From Anastatus disparis (taxonomy: Eukaryota > Arthropoda > Insecta > Hymenoptera > Eupelmidae), in the NCBI GenBank assembly GCA_017163975.1, contig JAFFSR010000347.1:7864001-7928000 (forward strand): a DNA stretch of 64,000 nt. The letters are read 5' to 3'. The notes under the pieces are model-generated. The model had not been told where the DNA came from. It ran no database searches and saw only the letters and a list, made by a program, of their open reading frames with translations. A program made the position numbers and the translations under genes. Position 1 is the first letter of the stretch; each line of letters begins with the position of its first letter. Below, one piece after another: positions 38,431 through 48,739 of the stretch.

Positions 38431-38999
38431 ATTGTCTAACTACACTCAACTCATAGAAGGTTGTCACACTGATCATCTTTTATTTTCGCACTGCTTGTCA
38501 ATGTGTAAACATAGAAATTTTAAATCTGACATGTATGGAAAAAAATTAATTAAAATAAAACTAAGGTTATGATCCTCAGCATCAATGAATATCTGAATTG
38601 GAAGATAATTGTGACTTTAATATATTAATTAGTGCTATTCTAATTATAAAATTTTTAATTTAATCAAAAACATTATTATTAATAATTTTAACATGAGAAA
38701 TTATTGCTGTTAGCAATTCAATCATTGAAAATAATATACGTAGGAGTAGATAAGCTATGGGGTTTCTGGCTCACTGCATTTCTGGCTCACTGCATTTCTG
38801 GCTCACTACATTTCTAGCTCACTACATTTCTAACTCAGTGACTTTAAGAGTCAGGTGAGTTAGAAATGTAGTGAGCCAGAAATGCAGGTGAGCCAGAATG
38901 TTGTGAGCCAGAATGTCGTGAGCCAGAAATGTCGTGAGCCAAGAACCCCATAGCGAGAGGGCGAGCTGCCGGCGGCCGGCTGCGGGCTGTTGACTGTCG
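38431..38999 (+). repeat. Left terminal inverted repeat
   Basis: Begins (as far as can be matched) ATTGTCTAACTACACTCAAC and ends near GGCTGCGGGCTGTTGACTGT. It is the near-perfect reverse complement of the right flank, apart from about 480 bp present only on the right (about 63206-63690). The outer limit cannot be set because the right copy is cut by the window. Confidence 0.9.
38757..38953. repeat. Hairpin minisatellite within the left TIR
   Basis: Repeats of about 19-20 bp (TTTCTGGCTCACTGCA) run inward, turn near 38848, and continue as the complement (TGTAGTGAGCCAGAAA). The whole is a roughly 200-nt foldback bounded by CTATGGGGTTTCTGGCTC and GAGCCAAGAACCCCATAG. The same structure occurs in the right TIR. 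Confidence 0.85.
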
Positions 39000-39099
39000 T
39001 AAATTTTTTTTAATAAGCTTACTGAACATAAGGTTATTATTTCTTATTATTATATAAATTACATTATAACGTATTATATATATATATATATATATATAT

Positions 39100-40399
39100 G
39101 GGACGTTTCACGTCAACTCACCTAGCAAAAAAATAGAATTCGTCGAAAATCTGTGAAAATGTTCTATTTGATACCCAAAATATACAAAAAAAATTTTAGA
39201 GGTCCAGGTCAAAGGGGTCAGGATTTAAACGTGATGGAATTTTTCGAATTTTCCAAATTTTTTGCTAAATAAATATTTTAATGAATTTTTTCCTCAAAAA
39301 CTGTCAATTTTTCGTTAAAACTTAATAGAATACTTTTTCTTGGAAATTAGATGTAGAATTCATATGAATTTTTGCAAATTATAATATACTGATTTTTATG
39401 CTTACTTGATCGATTTAAACATACTATTTAGTATATCTAAAAATCGAGCAGGTTAAATTGGCTTTTTAAAGTCTTATTTTTTTCGTTTTTTTATGAGGAA
39501 AAAATATACGAAGCCTCCAGTTGGGCAGCCTTCTCAAAGTTACTTAATTGTGCAAAAAAGTCTGAATAAATCGTTATTTTGGAACAATGATGAGATTCGT
39601 GATTTTTTTTCTTAAAAAGTATTGATTTTTGGGACAAATGTATAAAAATGTTTTTTATTGGAAATTGTATGTAAAATGTATGTAAATTTTTGTAAACCAT
39701 TATTTGCTAAACATCACAAATTATAAATGAAATTTTGAAATTTAAAAATTTACTTTTTGTTAAATTTTTAGTATATATGGTTCATAATGTCTTAAATTAC
39801 AATTTGTAAAAATATGTTCATATTCTACACATGATTTCCAATAAACAACATTTTCATACATTTGTCCCAAAAATCAATACTTTTTCAGAAAAAAAATCAC
39901 GAATCTCATCATTGATCCAAAATAACGATTTATTCAGACTTTTTTGCACAATTAAGTAACTTTGAGAAGGCTGCCCAACTGGAGGCTTCGTATATTTTTT
40001 CCTTATAAAAAAACGAAAAAAATAAGACTTTAAAAAGCCAATTTAACCTTCTCGATTTTTAGATATACTAAATAGTATGTTTAAATCGATCAAGTAAGCA
40101 TAAAAATCAGTATATTATAATTTGCAAAAATTCAGGTGAATTCTACATCTAATTTCCAAGAAAAAGTATTCTATTAAGTTTTAACGAAAAATTGACAGTT
40201 CTTGAGGAAAAAATTCATTAAAATATTTATTTAGCAAAAAATTTGGAAAATTCGAAAAATTCCATCACGTTTAAATCCTGACCCCTTTGACCTGGACCTC
40301 TAAAATTTTTTTTGTATATTTTGGGTATCAAATAGAACATTTTCACAGATTTTCGACGAATTCTATTTTTTTGTTAGGTGAGTTGACGTGAAACGTCCC
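39100..40399. mobile_element. Palindromic element 4 (1.3 kb) inserted in the Maverick
   Basis: The ends GGGACGTTTCACGTCAACTC and their complement abut (TA)n on both sides. The arms of about 600 bp are almost identical (for example TAAATCCTGACCCCTTTGAC in the right arm and its complement in the left) and meet near 39750. It is non-coding; the frame at 39491-39700 lies in an arm. Confidence 0.85.
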
Positions 40400-40469
40400 A
40401 TATATATATATATTATTATTATTATTTTAAAGAATGAATTTATCATTCCAAACGTTTGAAAAAAATTGT

Positions 40470-40554
40470 GGCCCTGAAAAGGGCCGATTGTTTTTACCGT
40501 TGTGGCTCTGAAAAGGGCCGATTATTTTTTACCGTTGTGACCCTGAAAAGGGCC
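40470..40554 (-). terminator. Three tandem histone-type 3' stem-loops after gene A
   Basis: Minus-strand stem-loops at 40554-40539, 40519-40504 and 40485-40470: GGCCCTTTTCAGGGTC, GGCCCTTTTCAGAGCC and GGCCCTTTTCAGGGCC, each followed by ACA. This matches the metazoan replication-dependent histone stem-loop (6-bp stem, TTTC loop, ACCA-like tail). The first lies 54 nt past the stop of gene A. They repeat with a 34-35 bp period. The last is followed by CAAACGTTTG, which recurs after the stem-loops of genes B and C and may act as a downstream element. Confidence 0.8.
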
Positions 40555-40607
40555 GATTAAATTATCCATTTATTTATTTATTTTTATTTTTTTTTCTCTA
40601 ATTTCAA

Positions 40608-41210
40608 TTAAAATGTAAAATTTAATTTACATTTTACTTTTTTCAATCTTCTTAATTTTTCTAATTCCTCATCATCATCGTCATCTATTTGGTCCCATTT
40701 CCTTTTCGGAGTTGATTTACAAACTTGCACATTTTCGGGTGATGATGACATCTCTTCTTTTCCTTGAGACACGAAGTTGATTGTCTCATACTTTATCGGT
40801 GAAAAGTCAGGTGAAGGTATAAATTCATCTTCATCAGCTTCCTTGTCTTCTACCTCAATTTTCTCTTCTTCCTTCATTTCATTGTCCAATACTTCTGTGT
40901 ATCTCCTTAAAAAAGGATCGTAAATAAGTATTGGAGAGAGAGATGGAGAGATCAATTGTGTTGAGTAAGATGGCTGGACTGGCATCGGTGACGATGTCTT
41001 AGGTCTGCGAAGCGGTGGGACTGGCTGCAATTCTTCATAAACCTTATCTTCCAAAGGCTCATCCATCATATCAGCGAAATTCAACTCTTCATATAAGAAA
41101 GGCTCAAAATCGCCTAACCCTTCTTGAAGAAATTGAAATGTTCGCGGACTAAAGATTCGCAACTCTTCCTCCTCTTCTTTCGTTAGAGTTAAGTCCATTT
41201 CAAAGTCCAT
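40608..41210 (-). CDS. Accessory gene A: acidic protein with basic C terminus, 200 aa
   Basis: Intact frame starting MDFEMDLTL; a second ATG four codons later is also possible. The N-terminal third is acidic and hydrophobic (TKEEEEEL, FLYEELNFADMMDEP), which looks like an activation domain. A Pro/Ser-rich middle follows, then EEEKIEVEDKEADEDE, then a C terminus switching from DDDDDEE to basic RRLKKVKCK and ending NFTF. The C-terminal acidic-to-basic switch and final TF are shared with gene B, so the two look like paralogues. A TATA box lies 60 nt upstream. It is divergent from gene C and followed by three histone stem-loops. The role is unknown; a nuclear regulator is an inference from composition. 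Confidence 0.7.
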   Translation of the reverse strand: MDFEMDLTLTKEEEEELRIFSPRTFQFLQEGLGDFEPFLYEELNFADMMDEPLEDKVYEELQPVPPLRRPKTSSPMPVQPSYSTQLISPSLSPILIYDPFLRRYTEVLDNEMKEEEKIEVEDKEADEDEFIPSPDFSPIKYETINFVSQGKEEMSSSPENVQVCKSTPKRKWDQIDDDDDEELEKLRRLKKVKCKLNFTF

Positions 41211-41259
41211 TTCAAAATCTTTTTTTCCAAAGTCGAAAGAACGAATGAAATAACAGAGA

Positions 41260-41473
41260 CTAAACGCTCTATTTTATACACACAGCGCGAGACAAGTCAT
41301 GAAGAGTGGGGATGTTACGAAATCAACGTAATACAAGTTGCTAAGAGGGGGTGAAACATAGCGACGCGCCATTGGTGCGGAGCAGCTTGGTCGCGCGATA
41401 TGATTGGTGCGCCACAGCTGTGTGAAAGACTATAAGTAGACGGTTTCTTTTTTCACTGCTTCATTAAGACATT
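41260..41473. promoter_or_regulatory. Divergent TATA/CCAAT promoter of genes A and C
   Basis: Between the two start codons (264 bp) lie TATAAAAT on the minus strand (41271-41278, 60 nt before gene A) and TATAAGTAG on the plus strand (41431-41439, 35-43 nt before gene C). Two ATTGG (inverted CCAAT) boxes in the contexts CATTGGTGCGG and GATTGGTGCGC lie near 41371 and 41404. The region is GC-richer than the surroundings. Paired TATA and CCAAT boxes between divergent genes are the layout of histone gene pairs. Confidence 0.65.
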
Positions 41474-41737
41474 ATGGACGCTAGCCAGCAACAGCTTCGC
41501 AAGAAGAAAAAGAATCGGCGCAGCACGAAGGAAATTAAGAGATATAATGCCATCCGGAGAGCTATTGCCGAACTGAAGGTTCAACGTCCAGAAGCAGTAA
41601 CTGGTTTACTATCTCCTTCTGTTGAGGTCTCTCAAGCTGATATCCAGAAACCTAAACTGGATATCAACTTGAGAGATCCAAGAGTGCAGGCAGAAATGGA
41701 TCGAGCTGTCGAAGAGTTGCTTGAGGAAACAAAATAA
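41474..41737 (+). CDS. Accessory gene C: small basic protein, 87 aa
   Basis: Starts MDASQQQLRKKKKNRRS, so it has a strongly basic N terminus that could be a nuclear or nucleic-acid-binding signal. A helical stretch EIKRYNAIRRAIAEL follows, and it ends with an acidic helix DRAVEELLEETK. It resembles no family I can name. It has its own TATA box and a histone-type stem-loop only 12 nt after the stop. It is divergent from gene A. A truncated relative of this position may exist at 48038 (MSYHESQKQPMQ then stop). Confidence 0.65.
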   Translation: MDASQQQLRKKKKNRRSTKEIKRYNAIRRAIAELKVQRPEAVTGLLSPSVEVSQADIQKPKLDINLRDPRVQAEMDRAVEELLEETK

Positions 41738-41749
41738 TTTTAAAAAATC

Positions 41750-41769
41750 GGCCTTTTTCAGGGCCACCA
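41750..41769 (+). terminator. Histone-type 3' stem-loop after gene C
   Basis: GGCCTTTTTCAGGGCC followed by ACCA: six paired positions (one T-G wobble), TTTC loop and the exact ACCA cleavage-side tail of replication-dependent histone mRNAs. Confidence 0.8.
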
Positions 41770-41967
41770 ATTATTTCAAACGTATGAACAAACAATTTCT
41801 TTTTTGTTTTCAACATAGCTATTTTTTTTTTTTTTTACATAATTATAATAGTATAGTTGTACAAAAAATTTTATTATAGGTTAGTACTCTTGTGCATGTA
41901 CAGTTGATCACGATTCAACTTTTTGACCTATTCATATATTGCTTATGAAAAATGTTTTAAAACAGGG

Positions 41968-44900
41968 CCCACACAGCATGAAAGAATTTTGAAATAATTT
42001 CATGAAATATTACAAGTAATAATACGTTGAAAGCATTTAAAAAGAACTTAAAAAGATAACTATATTCTTTTGAAAAGAATTTATGAAATAATACACAGGA
42101 AGATTACAAAGTCTTTACGAAAATATTACCAAAAAGGAAACGAAAGTTAAGACATGAAATATTACACGATTCCTTACTGAAAGGACTTTGAAAAGACTTT
42201 TTGAAAGGAAACAAGAAAAAACTCAGAAATCTTCCAACGATTCAATTTATAAAATAATTTAGAAAGATTTTCAGAATGATCTAAGGTATTCTTTCACCGA
42301 ATCATTCGAAGATTCATTCAAAAAGCTTTCATGAAATAATTCATGTAATATTTTGGTAAAGTCTCAAGAAATCTTACATGAAATAATTTAGAAATCTTTT
42401 TGAAATATTTCATGAAATAACTTATGATGAGAATAAAAGTTATTACATAAATCCTTACTGAAAGGACTTTGAAAAGACTTCTTGAATGGAAACAAGAAAG
42501 AACTCAGAAATCTTTCGAAGGTTTCAGTCGTAAAATAATTCAGGAAGATTTTTGGAATAATCTAAGTTATTTTTTCACCGAATAATTTCAAGATTCTTCC
42601 AAAAAGCTTTCATGAAATAATTCATGTAATATTTTAGTGAAGTCTCAAGAAATCATAAATGAAATAATTTTGAAATCTTTTTGAAATATTTCATGAAATA
42701 ACTTATGATGAGAATAAAAGTTATTACATAAATCCTTACTGAAAGGACTTTGAAAAGACTTCTTGGAAGGAAACAAGAAAGAACTCAGAAATCTTCCAAC
42801 GATCAAAATCAGAAAATAATTTAGAAATATTTTCGGAATGATCTAAGGTATTCTTTCACCGAATCATTCGAAGATTCATTCAAAAAGCTTTCATGAAATA
42901 ATTCATGTAATATTTTGGTAAAGTCTCAAGAAATCTTACATGAAATAATTTAGAAATCTTTTTGAAATATTCCATGAAATAACTTATGATGTGAATAAAA
43001 GTTATTACATAAATCCTTACTGAAAGGACTTTGAAAAGACTTCTTGAAAGGAAACAAGAAAGCACTCAGAAATCTTCCAACGATCAAAATCAGAAAATAA
43101 TTTAGAAAGATTTTCGGAATGATCTAAGGTATTCTTTCACCGAATCATTTCAAGATTCATTCAAAAAGCTTTTATGAAATAATTCATGTAATATTTTGGT
43201 AAAGTCTCAATAAATCTTACATGAAATAATTTAGAAATCTTTTTGAAATATTTCATGAAATAACTTATGATGAGAATAAAAGTTATTACATAAATCCTTA
43301 CTGAAAGGACTTTGAAAAGACTTCTTGAAAGGAAACAAGAAAGAACTCAGAAACCTTCCAACGATTAAAATCAGAAAATAATTTAGAAAGATTTTCGGAA
43401 TGATCTAAGGTATTCTTTCACCGAATCATTTCAAGATTCATTCAAAAAGCTTTTATGAAATAATTCATGTAATATTTTGGTAAAGTCTCAAAAAATCATA
43501 CATGAAATAATTTCGAAATCTTTTTGAAATATTTCATGAAATAACTTATGACGAGAATAAAAGTTATTACATGAATCCTTACTGAATGGACTTTGAAAAG
43601 ACTTCTTGGAAGGAAACAAGAAAGAACTCAGAAATCTTCCAACGATCAAAATCAGAAAATAATTTAGAAATATTTTCGGAATGATCTAAGGTATTCTTTC
43701 ACCGAATCATTCGAAGATTCATTCAAAAAGCTTTCATGAAATAATTCATGTAATATTTTGGTAAAGTCTCAAGAAATCTTACATGAAATAATTTAGAAAT
43801 CTTTTTGAAATATTCCATGAAATAACTTATGATGTGAATAAAAGTTATTACATAAATCCTTACTGAAAGGACTCTGAAAAGACTTCTTGAAAGGAAACAA
43901 GAAAGCACTCAGAAATCTTCCAACGATCAAAATCAGAAAATAATTTAGAAAGATTTTCGGAATGATCTAAGGTATTCTTTCACCGAATCATTTCAAGATT
44001 CATTCAAAAAGCTTTTATGAAATAATTCATGTAATATTTTGGTAAAGTCTCAATAAATCTTACATGAAATAATTTAGAAATCTTTTTGAAATATTTCATG
44101 AAATAACTTATGATGAGAATAAAAGTTATTACATAAATCCTTACTGAAAGGACTTTGAAAAGACTTCTTGAAAGGAAACAAGAAAGAACTCAGAAATCTT
44201 CCAACGATTAAAATCAGAAAATAATTTAGAAAGATTTTCGGAATGATCTAAGGTATTCTTTCACCGAATCATTTCAAGATTCATTCAAAAAGCTTTTATG
44301 AAATAATTCATGTAATATTTTGGTAAAGTCTCAAAAAATCATACATGAAATAATTTTGAAATCTTTTTGAAATATTCCATGAAATAACTTATGATGTGAA
44401 TAAAAGTTATTACATAAATCCTTACTGAAAGGACTTTGAAAAGACTTCTTGAAAGGAAACAAGAAAGAACTCAGAAATCTTCCAACGATCAAAATCAGAA
44501 AATAATTTAGAAATATTTTCGGAATGATCTAAGGTATTCTTTCACCGAATCATTTCAAGATTCATTCAAAAAGCTTTTATGAAATAATTCATGTAATATT
44601 TTGGTAAAGTCTCAAGAAATCATACATGAAATAATTTTGAAATCTTTTTGAAATATTTCATGAAATAACTTATGATGAGAATAAAAGTTATTACATAAAT
44701 CCTTACTGAAAGGACTTTGAAAAGACTTCTTGAAAGGAAACAAGAAAGAACTCAGAAACCTTCCAACGATTAAAATCAGAAAATAATTTAGAAAGATTTT
44801 CGGAATGATCTAAGGTATTCTTTCACCGAATCATTTCAAGATTCTTCCAAAAAGCTTTTATGAAATAATTCATGTAATATTTTGGTAAAGTCTCAAGAAA

Positions 44901-45340
44901 ACATACATGAAATAATTTCGAAATCTTTTTGAAATATTTCATGAAATAACTTATGACGAGAATAAAAGTTATTACATGAATCCTTACTGAATGGACTTTG
45001 AAAGGACTTCTTGAAAGGAAACAAGAAAGAACTCAGAAACCTTCCAACGATTAAAATCAGAAAATAATTTAGAAAGATTTTCGGAATGATCTAAGGTATT
45101 CTTTCACCGAATCATTTCAAGATTCTTCCAAAAAGCTTTTATGAAATAATTCATGTAATATTTTGGTAAAGTCTCAAGAAAACATACATGAAATAATTTC
45201 GAAATCTTTTTGAAATATTTCATGAAATAACTTATGACGAGAATAAAAGTTATTACATGAATCCTTACTGAATGGACTTTGAAAGGACTTTATGAAAAAA
45301 AACGTGAAATATAACAGAATCATTTAGAAATATTTTCGGG
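41968..45340. repeat. Satellite C, 281-bp monomer, 843-bp higher-order repeat
   Basis: About 12 monomers marked by GGTATTCTTTCACCGAATCA every 280-282 bp (42287, 42850, 43131, 43412, and so on). Segments at 42880 and 43723 are almost identical, giving a higher-order unit of three monomers (843 bp). The array starts CCCACACAGCATGAAAG, the same edge word as satellites A and B. It lies inside the Maverick. Confidence 0.9.
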
Positions 45341-45640
45341 ATTAGTTTATAATTTATCCGCTTGATGGCGGTATCTCTTACTCTCGCAAGCGATAAGAGT
45401 GCTTCCCGTTTCATATATAAGGAAAATAAGAATCTTAAATGGAAACTATAAATTGTTATGCGTGCGATGTCTGTGTTATGATAACTTTGATTTTAACCGC
45501 TGTAAAACTATTCGTAATCCTATGAATAATTATATCATCATATATCCGTTATATATATGTGTGTGTGTGTGTGTGTATTGATTCTAAATTGATTCTTAAA
45601 TAATACAGGAAAGAATAAAATTTCTAGAACCTTACACGTC
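45341..45640. other. Unique spacer between satellites C and D
   Basis: Contains a (GT)n tract near 45559-45580. Otherwise non-repetitive with no gene recognised. Confidence 0.45.
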
Positions 45641-46250
45641 TCTCAACTAAAGATAGATGAAAAGATTAATGCATTATTACTAAAAGAATTCATGGATCCT
45701 TACAGAATTCTTTCATTGAAAGGATTCTGTAATAATTCTATGTCCGAGGTATATTTCTTTCAGAAATAATACAATGAAATATTTTTAAAATATTTTATAT
45801 CATTCTTACAGAATACTTTCAATGAAAGATGTATGAAAAGATTTAAGAATTATTACCAAAAGAATTCATGGATCCTTTCAGAATTCTTTTATTAAAAGGA
45901 TTCTGTAATAATTCTATGTCCGAGGTATATTCCTTTTAGAAATAATACAATAAAATATTTTAAAAATATTTCATATTATTCTTACAGAATCCTTTCAATG
46001 GAAGATATATGAAAAGATTTACGAATTATTACCAAAAGAATTCATGGATCCTTACAGAATTCTTCCATTGAAAGGATTTTGAAATGACTTGTGAATTCTT
46101 TATGAAATATTTTTATGTATTATTTTTAAAAGAATAATACCTCGGACATAGAATTATTTCAGAATCCTTTCAGTGAAATATTTCTGAAAGATTGTAGTCC
46201 TTTTATGAATCCTTTCAGAATCCTTTCATAGTCCTTTTATGCTGTATGGG
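45641..46250. repeat. Satellite D, ~176-bp units, closing inverted edge
   Basis: Three units with AGAATTCATGGATCCTTACA (near 45687, 45863 and 46039). The last part is inverted (CTCGGACATAGAATTATT against AATTCTATGTCCGAGG). It ends ATGCTGTATGGG, the complement of CCCATACAGCAT, so 41968-46250 is bracketed by inverted copies of the edge word. Confidence 0.8.
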
Positions 46251-46289
46251 GATCGCCATGCATCAGTTGAGCTGATAGACATACTAAAA

Positions 46290-47300
46290 AAGCTGAATAT
46301 TTTTTATATAATTTAACCATAGCAAAAAAAATATGCCTAAGTGTAAATTACTTGTTTTTTCCACAAAAAGCTGATTTTGTGAGAACTTTTTTTTTCTAAA
46401 ATTTTGAAGTATTCTAGCTATGGTTATAACAAATATTTTCCATTAATCTACATGTAGAAACTAACTTTGTGTTAAAATTTCAAAGCTGTAAGGCTCTTAG
46501 ATCAAAAGATATGGAATAAACTTTAAAATTTTTTCGACAAAGGTCATTTTTTCGAATAATGAGTTTTGAAGCTTATAAATAACTTTAATAAGCTTAAATC
46601 ATGTTTTTCAAAGTATATTTTCATTTAATTTAATTTAAATATCAAATTAATCATTAGAACAAATGACTAAATATGAATTAACTTTTATTTTTCCTCAAAA
46701 AGCTGATTTTGTGAGAACTTTTTTTTTGTAAAATTTTAAAGTATTTTAACTATGGTTACAACAAATGTTTTTTATTAATCTACATGTAGAAACTAACTTT
46801 GAGTTAAAATTTCAAAGCTGTAAGGCTCTTAGATCAAAAGATATGGAATAAACTTTAAAATTTTGTCGACAAAGGTCATTTTTTTGAATAATGAGTTTTG
46901 AAGCTTATAAATAACTTTAATAAGCTTAAATCATGTTTTTCAAAGTATATTTTCATTTAATTTAATTTAAATATCAAATTAATCATTAGAACAAATGACT
47001 AAATATGAATTAACTTTTATTTTTTCTAAAAACTCTTTTCAGTGGCAACTTTTTTTTTCTAAAATTTTAAAGTATTCTAGCTGTGGTTACAACAAATATT
47101 TTCCATTAACCTACTAGTTGAAACTAACTTTGAATAAGAATTTCAAAGCTATAAGGCTTTTAGATCAAAAGATATGGAATAATCTTTAAAATATCAACGA
47201 CTCTAGAATTTTTTTTTTCAGATAATGAGTTTGTAAGCTTACGAATATCTTTAAGAAGCTTAAACCATGTTTCTAAAGTATTTTTTATTTAATATTTTAT
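46290..47300. repeat. ~330-bp tandem repeat, 3 copies
   Basis: Copies marked by AAAGCTGATTTTGTGAGAAC at about 46371 and 46697, with a diverged third near 47030. Each contains GGCTCTTAGATCAAAAGATA or a close variant. Non-coding. Confidence 0.85.
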
Positions 47301-47391
47301 ATAACAATAATTATATATATATGTATATATACTCTCAAAGATTACTTTAAAATTTCAGAAAACGAATAAATCGTTCCAACGTTTAAAAAAT

Positions 47392-47411
47392 TGGTGGCCC
47401 TGAAAAGGGCC
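47392..47411 (-). terminator. Histone-type 3' stem-loop after gene B
   Basis: Minus strand GGCCCTTTTCAGGGCC followed by ACCA, a canonical match. It lies about 20 nt past the distal stop (47432) of gene B and 92 nt past the premature stop. Confidence 0.8.
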
Positions 47412-47431
47412 GATGAAAATCATTTGGGTGT

Positions 47432-47836
47432 TTAAAACGTTAGCCGTCTTCTGCTCCTTGACGGCTCAACATCTTCATCATCACTATCATCAAGATTGAT
47501 GATCTAAACTAATATTTCCACATCAGCAACCGGCTGTTGAACTACAGGTGATTGAGTAATATCAATCACCTCTAATTCAACTGCCGGTTGTTGAATAGGC
47601 GAAGCTGGACTTTCCGGGTCTGGCAGTGGCTCCGGATCGGGTGACTCTGGAGAGTCTGGCAAAGACTCTTCTTCCAAAGGCTCGGGCGACCCGGGCGACC
47701 ACTCCAGCAGCGGCAGATCAATCTCCGATGATGATGATGATGATGATGATGGACTTGGCGGAATAAACGCTAAGTCCGGCACGTCCAAATGCACAAAAAG
47801 TGGCAGCGCTTCGTTCTTCATGGTGACAATACGCAT
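47432..47836 (-). pseudogene. Accessory gene B: Pro/Ser/acid-rich protein with an internal stop
   Basis: Frame from MRIVTMKNEALPL (or the internal MKNEALPL) through a serine run and many SPE/DPE repeats to EILV, then TAG at 47504-47506. Reading on in the same frame gives NLDDSDDEDVEP, a basic SRSRRR and LTF before TAA, just ahead of the stem-loop. This tail resembles the acidic-to-basic C terminus of gene A, so the TAG is probably a recent nonsense mutation that trims about 23 residues. A TATA box (47875-47884, minus) and CCAAT boxes lie upstream. Function unknown. Confidence 0.65.
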
Positions 47837-47869
47837 TGCACATGAAAAATGATGTTAATCGCGACAGTG

Positions 47870-48037
47870 TGCCTCTTTTTATACGAGCGTGCAAAGCGAC
47901 GCCGCACCAATCAAACGAAGCAACGTTGAACCAATCAGCGTCGAGTACGAATGAAGCAGTGGGGAATAGAGACGCGACATAGACTACAGTGCGCGCAACA
48001 GTTGAGGCCTCAGTAGCAGCCAGTATCTTGCTGAGAC
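47870..48037. promoter_or_regulatory. Gene B promoter region (TATA plus CCAAT)
   Basis: Minus-strand TATAAAAAGAGG (about 47873-47883) upstream of gene B and two CCAATCA boxes on the plus strand (47907 and 47931). The layout mirrors the gene A/C promoter. Confidence 0.6.
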
Positions 48038-48122
48038 ATGTCGTACCACGAGAGTCAAAAACAGCCCATGCAGTAACCAGACAACAGCAACTATTTCAAA
48101 ATTAATCGGATCTTGAAGAGTC
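48038..48122 (+). pseudogene. Truncated divergent partner of gene B
   Basis: ATG opens a frame of 12 codons (MSYHESQKQPMQ) at the position where gene C lies relative to gene A. About 30 nt past its stop, AATCGGATCTTGAAGAGTC followed by AACA aligns with the gene C stem-loop context (AATCGGCC...AGGGCCACCA) but pairs poorly. I read this as an internally deleted homologue of gene C; the evidence is positional. Confidence 0.35.
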
Positions 48123-48204
48123 AACAAACTATTCTTTTCAATAAATAAACCTCAACAACTTTGGAATATTTAGCAAGATCTTTTATTATAAATATTTTTT
48201 AAAC

Positions 48205-48250
48205 GTCGGGTGACGTTTCGGACACTTGGATTGTATTCTTCTTCAGACTA
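48205..48250 (-). ncRNA. Decayed hammerhead-like motif (Penelope-type)
   Basis: Minus strand CTGAAGA (fits core CUGANGA), a weak stem II ending GTGTCC, then GAAAC GTC. Boxes and order fit Penelope-type hammerheads, but stem II has only about three pairs, so it is a fossil if real. Confidence 0.35.
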
Positions 48251-48300
48251 TATGCCATAAGGACCAGTAAAAACATTAAAAATAATTACAACGAAGTCAA

Positions 48301-48673
48301 CCCCTGGTGAAAAAAATCAGGTGACAAGTCACCTGATTTATCAGGTGATTTATCATGCCAAAATATCATGTATAGATTTTGTTGGTTTTTACACGTTTTA
48401 AACCATGCTTAGTCAATTTAGAACAATTTTTGAAAAATTTTTGAAATTTTTGAACTTAGAAATTTTTTTGTGATTTAGTCAAAATTTTTCCTAAGACCAA
48501 ATTATCTAAAAAATTTTCTTAGTTTAAAATTTTCCAAAATTTTCAAAAATTGTTCTAAATTGACTAAGCATGGTTTAAAATGTGTAAAGACCAACAAAAT
48601 CGTTACATGATGTTTTGGCATGATAAATCACCTGATAAATCAGGTGATTTATCACCTGATTTTTTTTAATAGG
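48301..48673. mobile_element. Palindromic MITE (CCCT ends)
   Basis: The left end CCCTGGTGAAAAAAATCAGG pairs with the right end CCTGATTTTTTTTAATAGGG. Repeated TCAGGTGATTTATCA blocks and a long AAACCATGCTTAGTCAATTT arm pair inward. About 373 bp, no coding. Confidence 0.75.
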
Positions 48674-48739
48674 GAACTATCGCAAAGTCAAAAAAATACT
48701 GTCCAAACTGTTCTTTTTTATTTTTATTTCCTTTCAATA

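Noticed and set aside
40608..41210. LxCxE-type pocket-protein binding motif in gene A, as in some viral early proteins
   Set aside because: No L-x-C-x-E is present; only a general acidic/hydrophobic stretch, which is too weak to support a claim.
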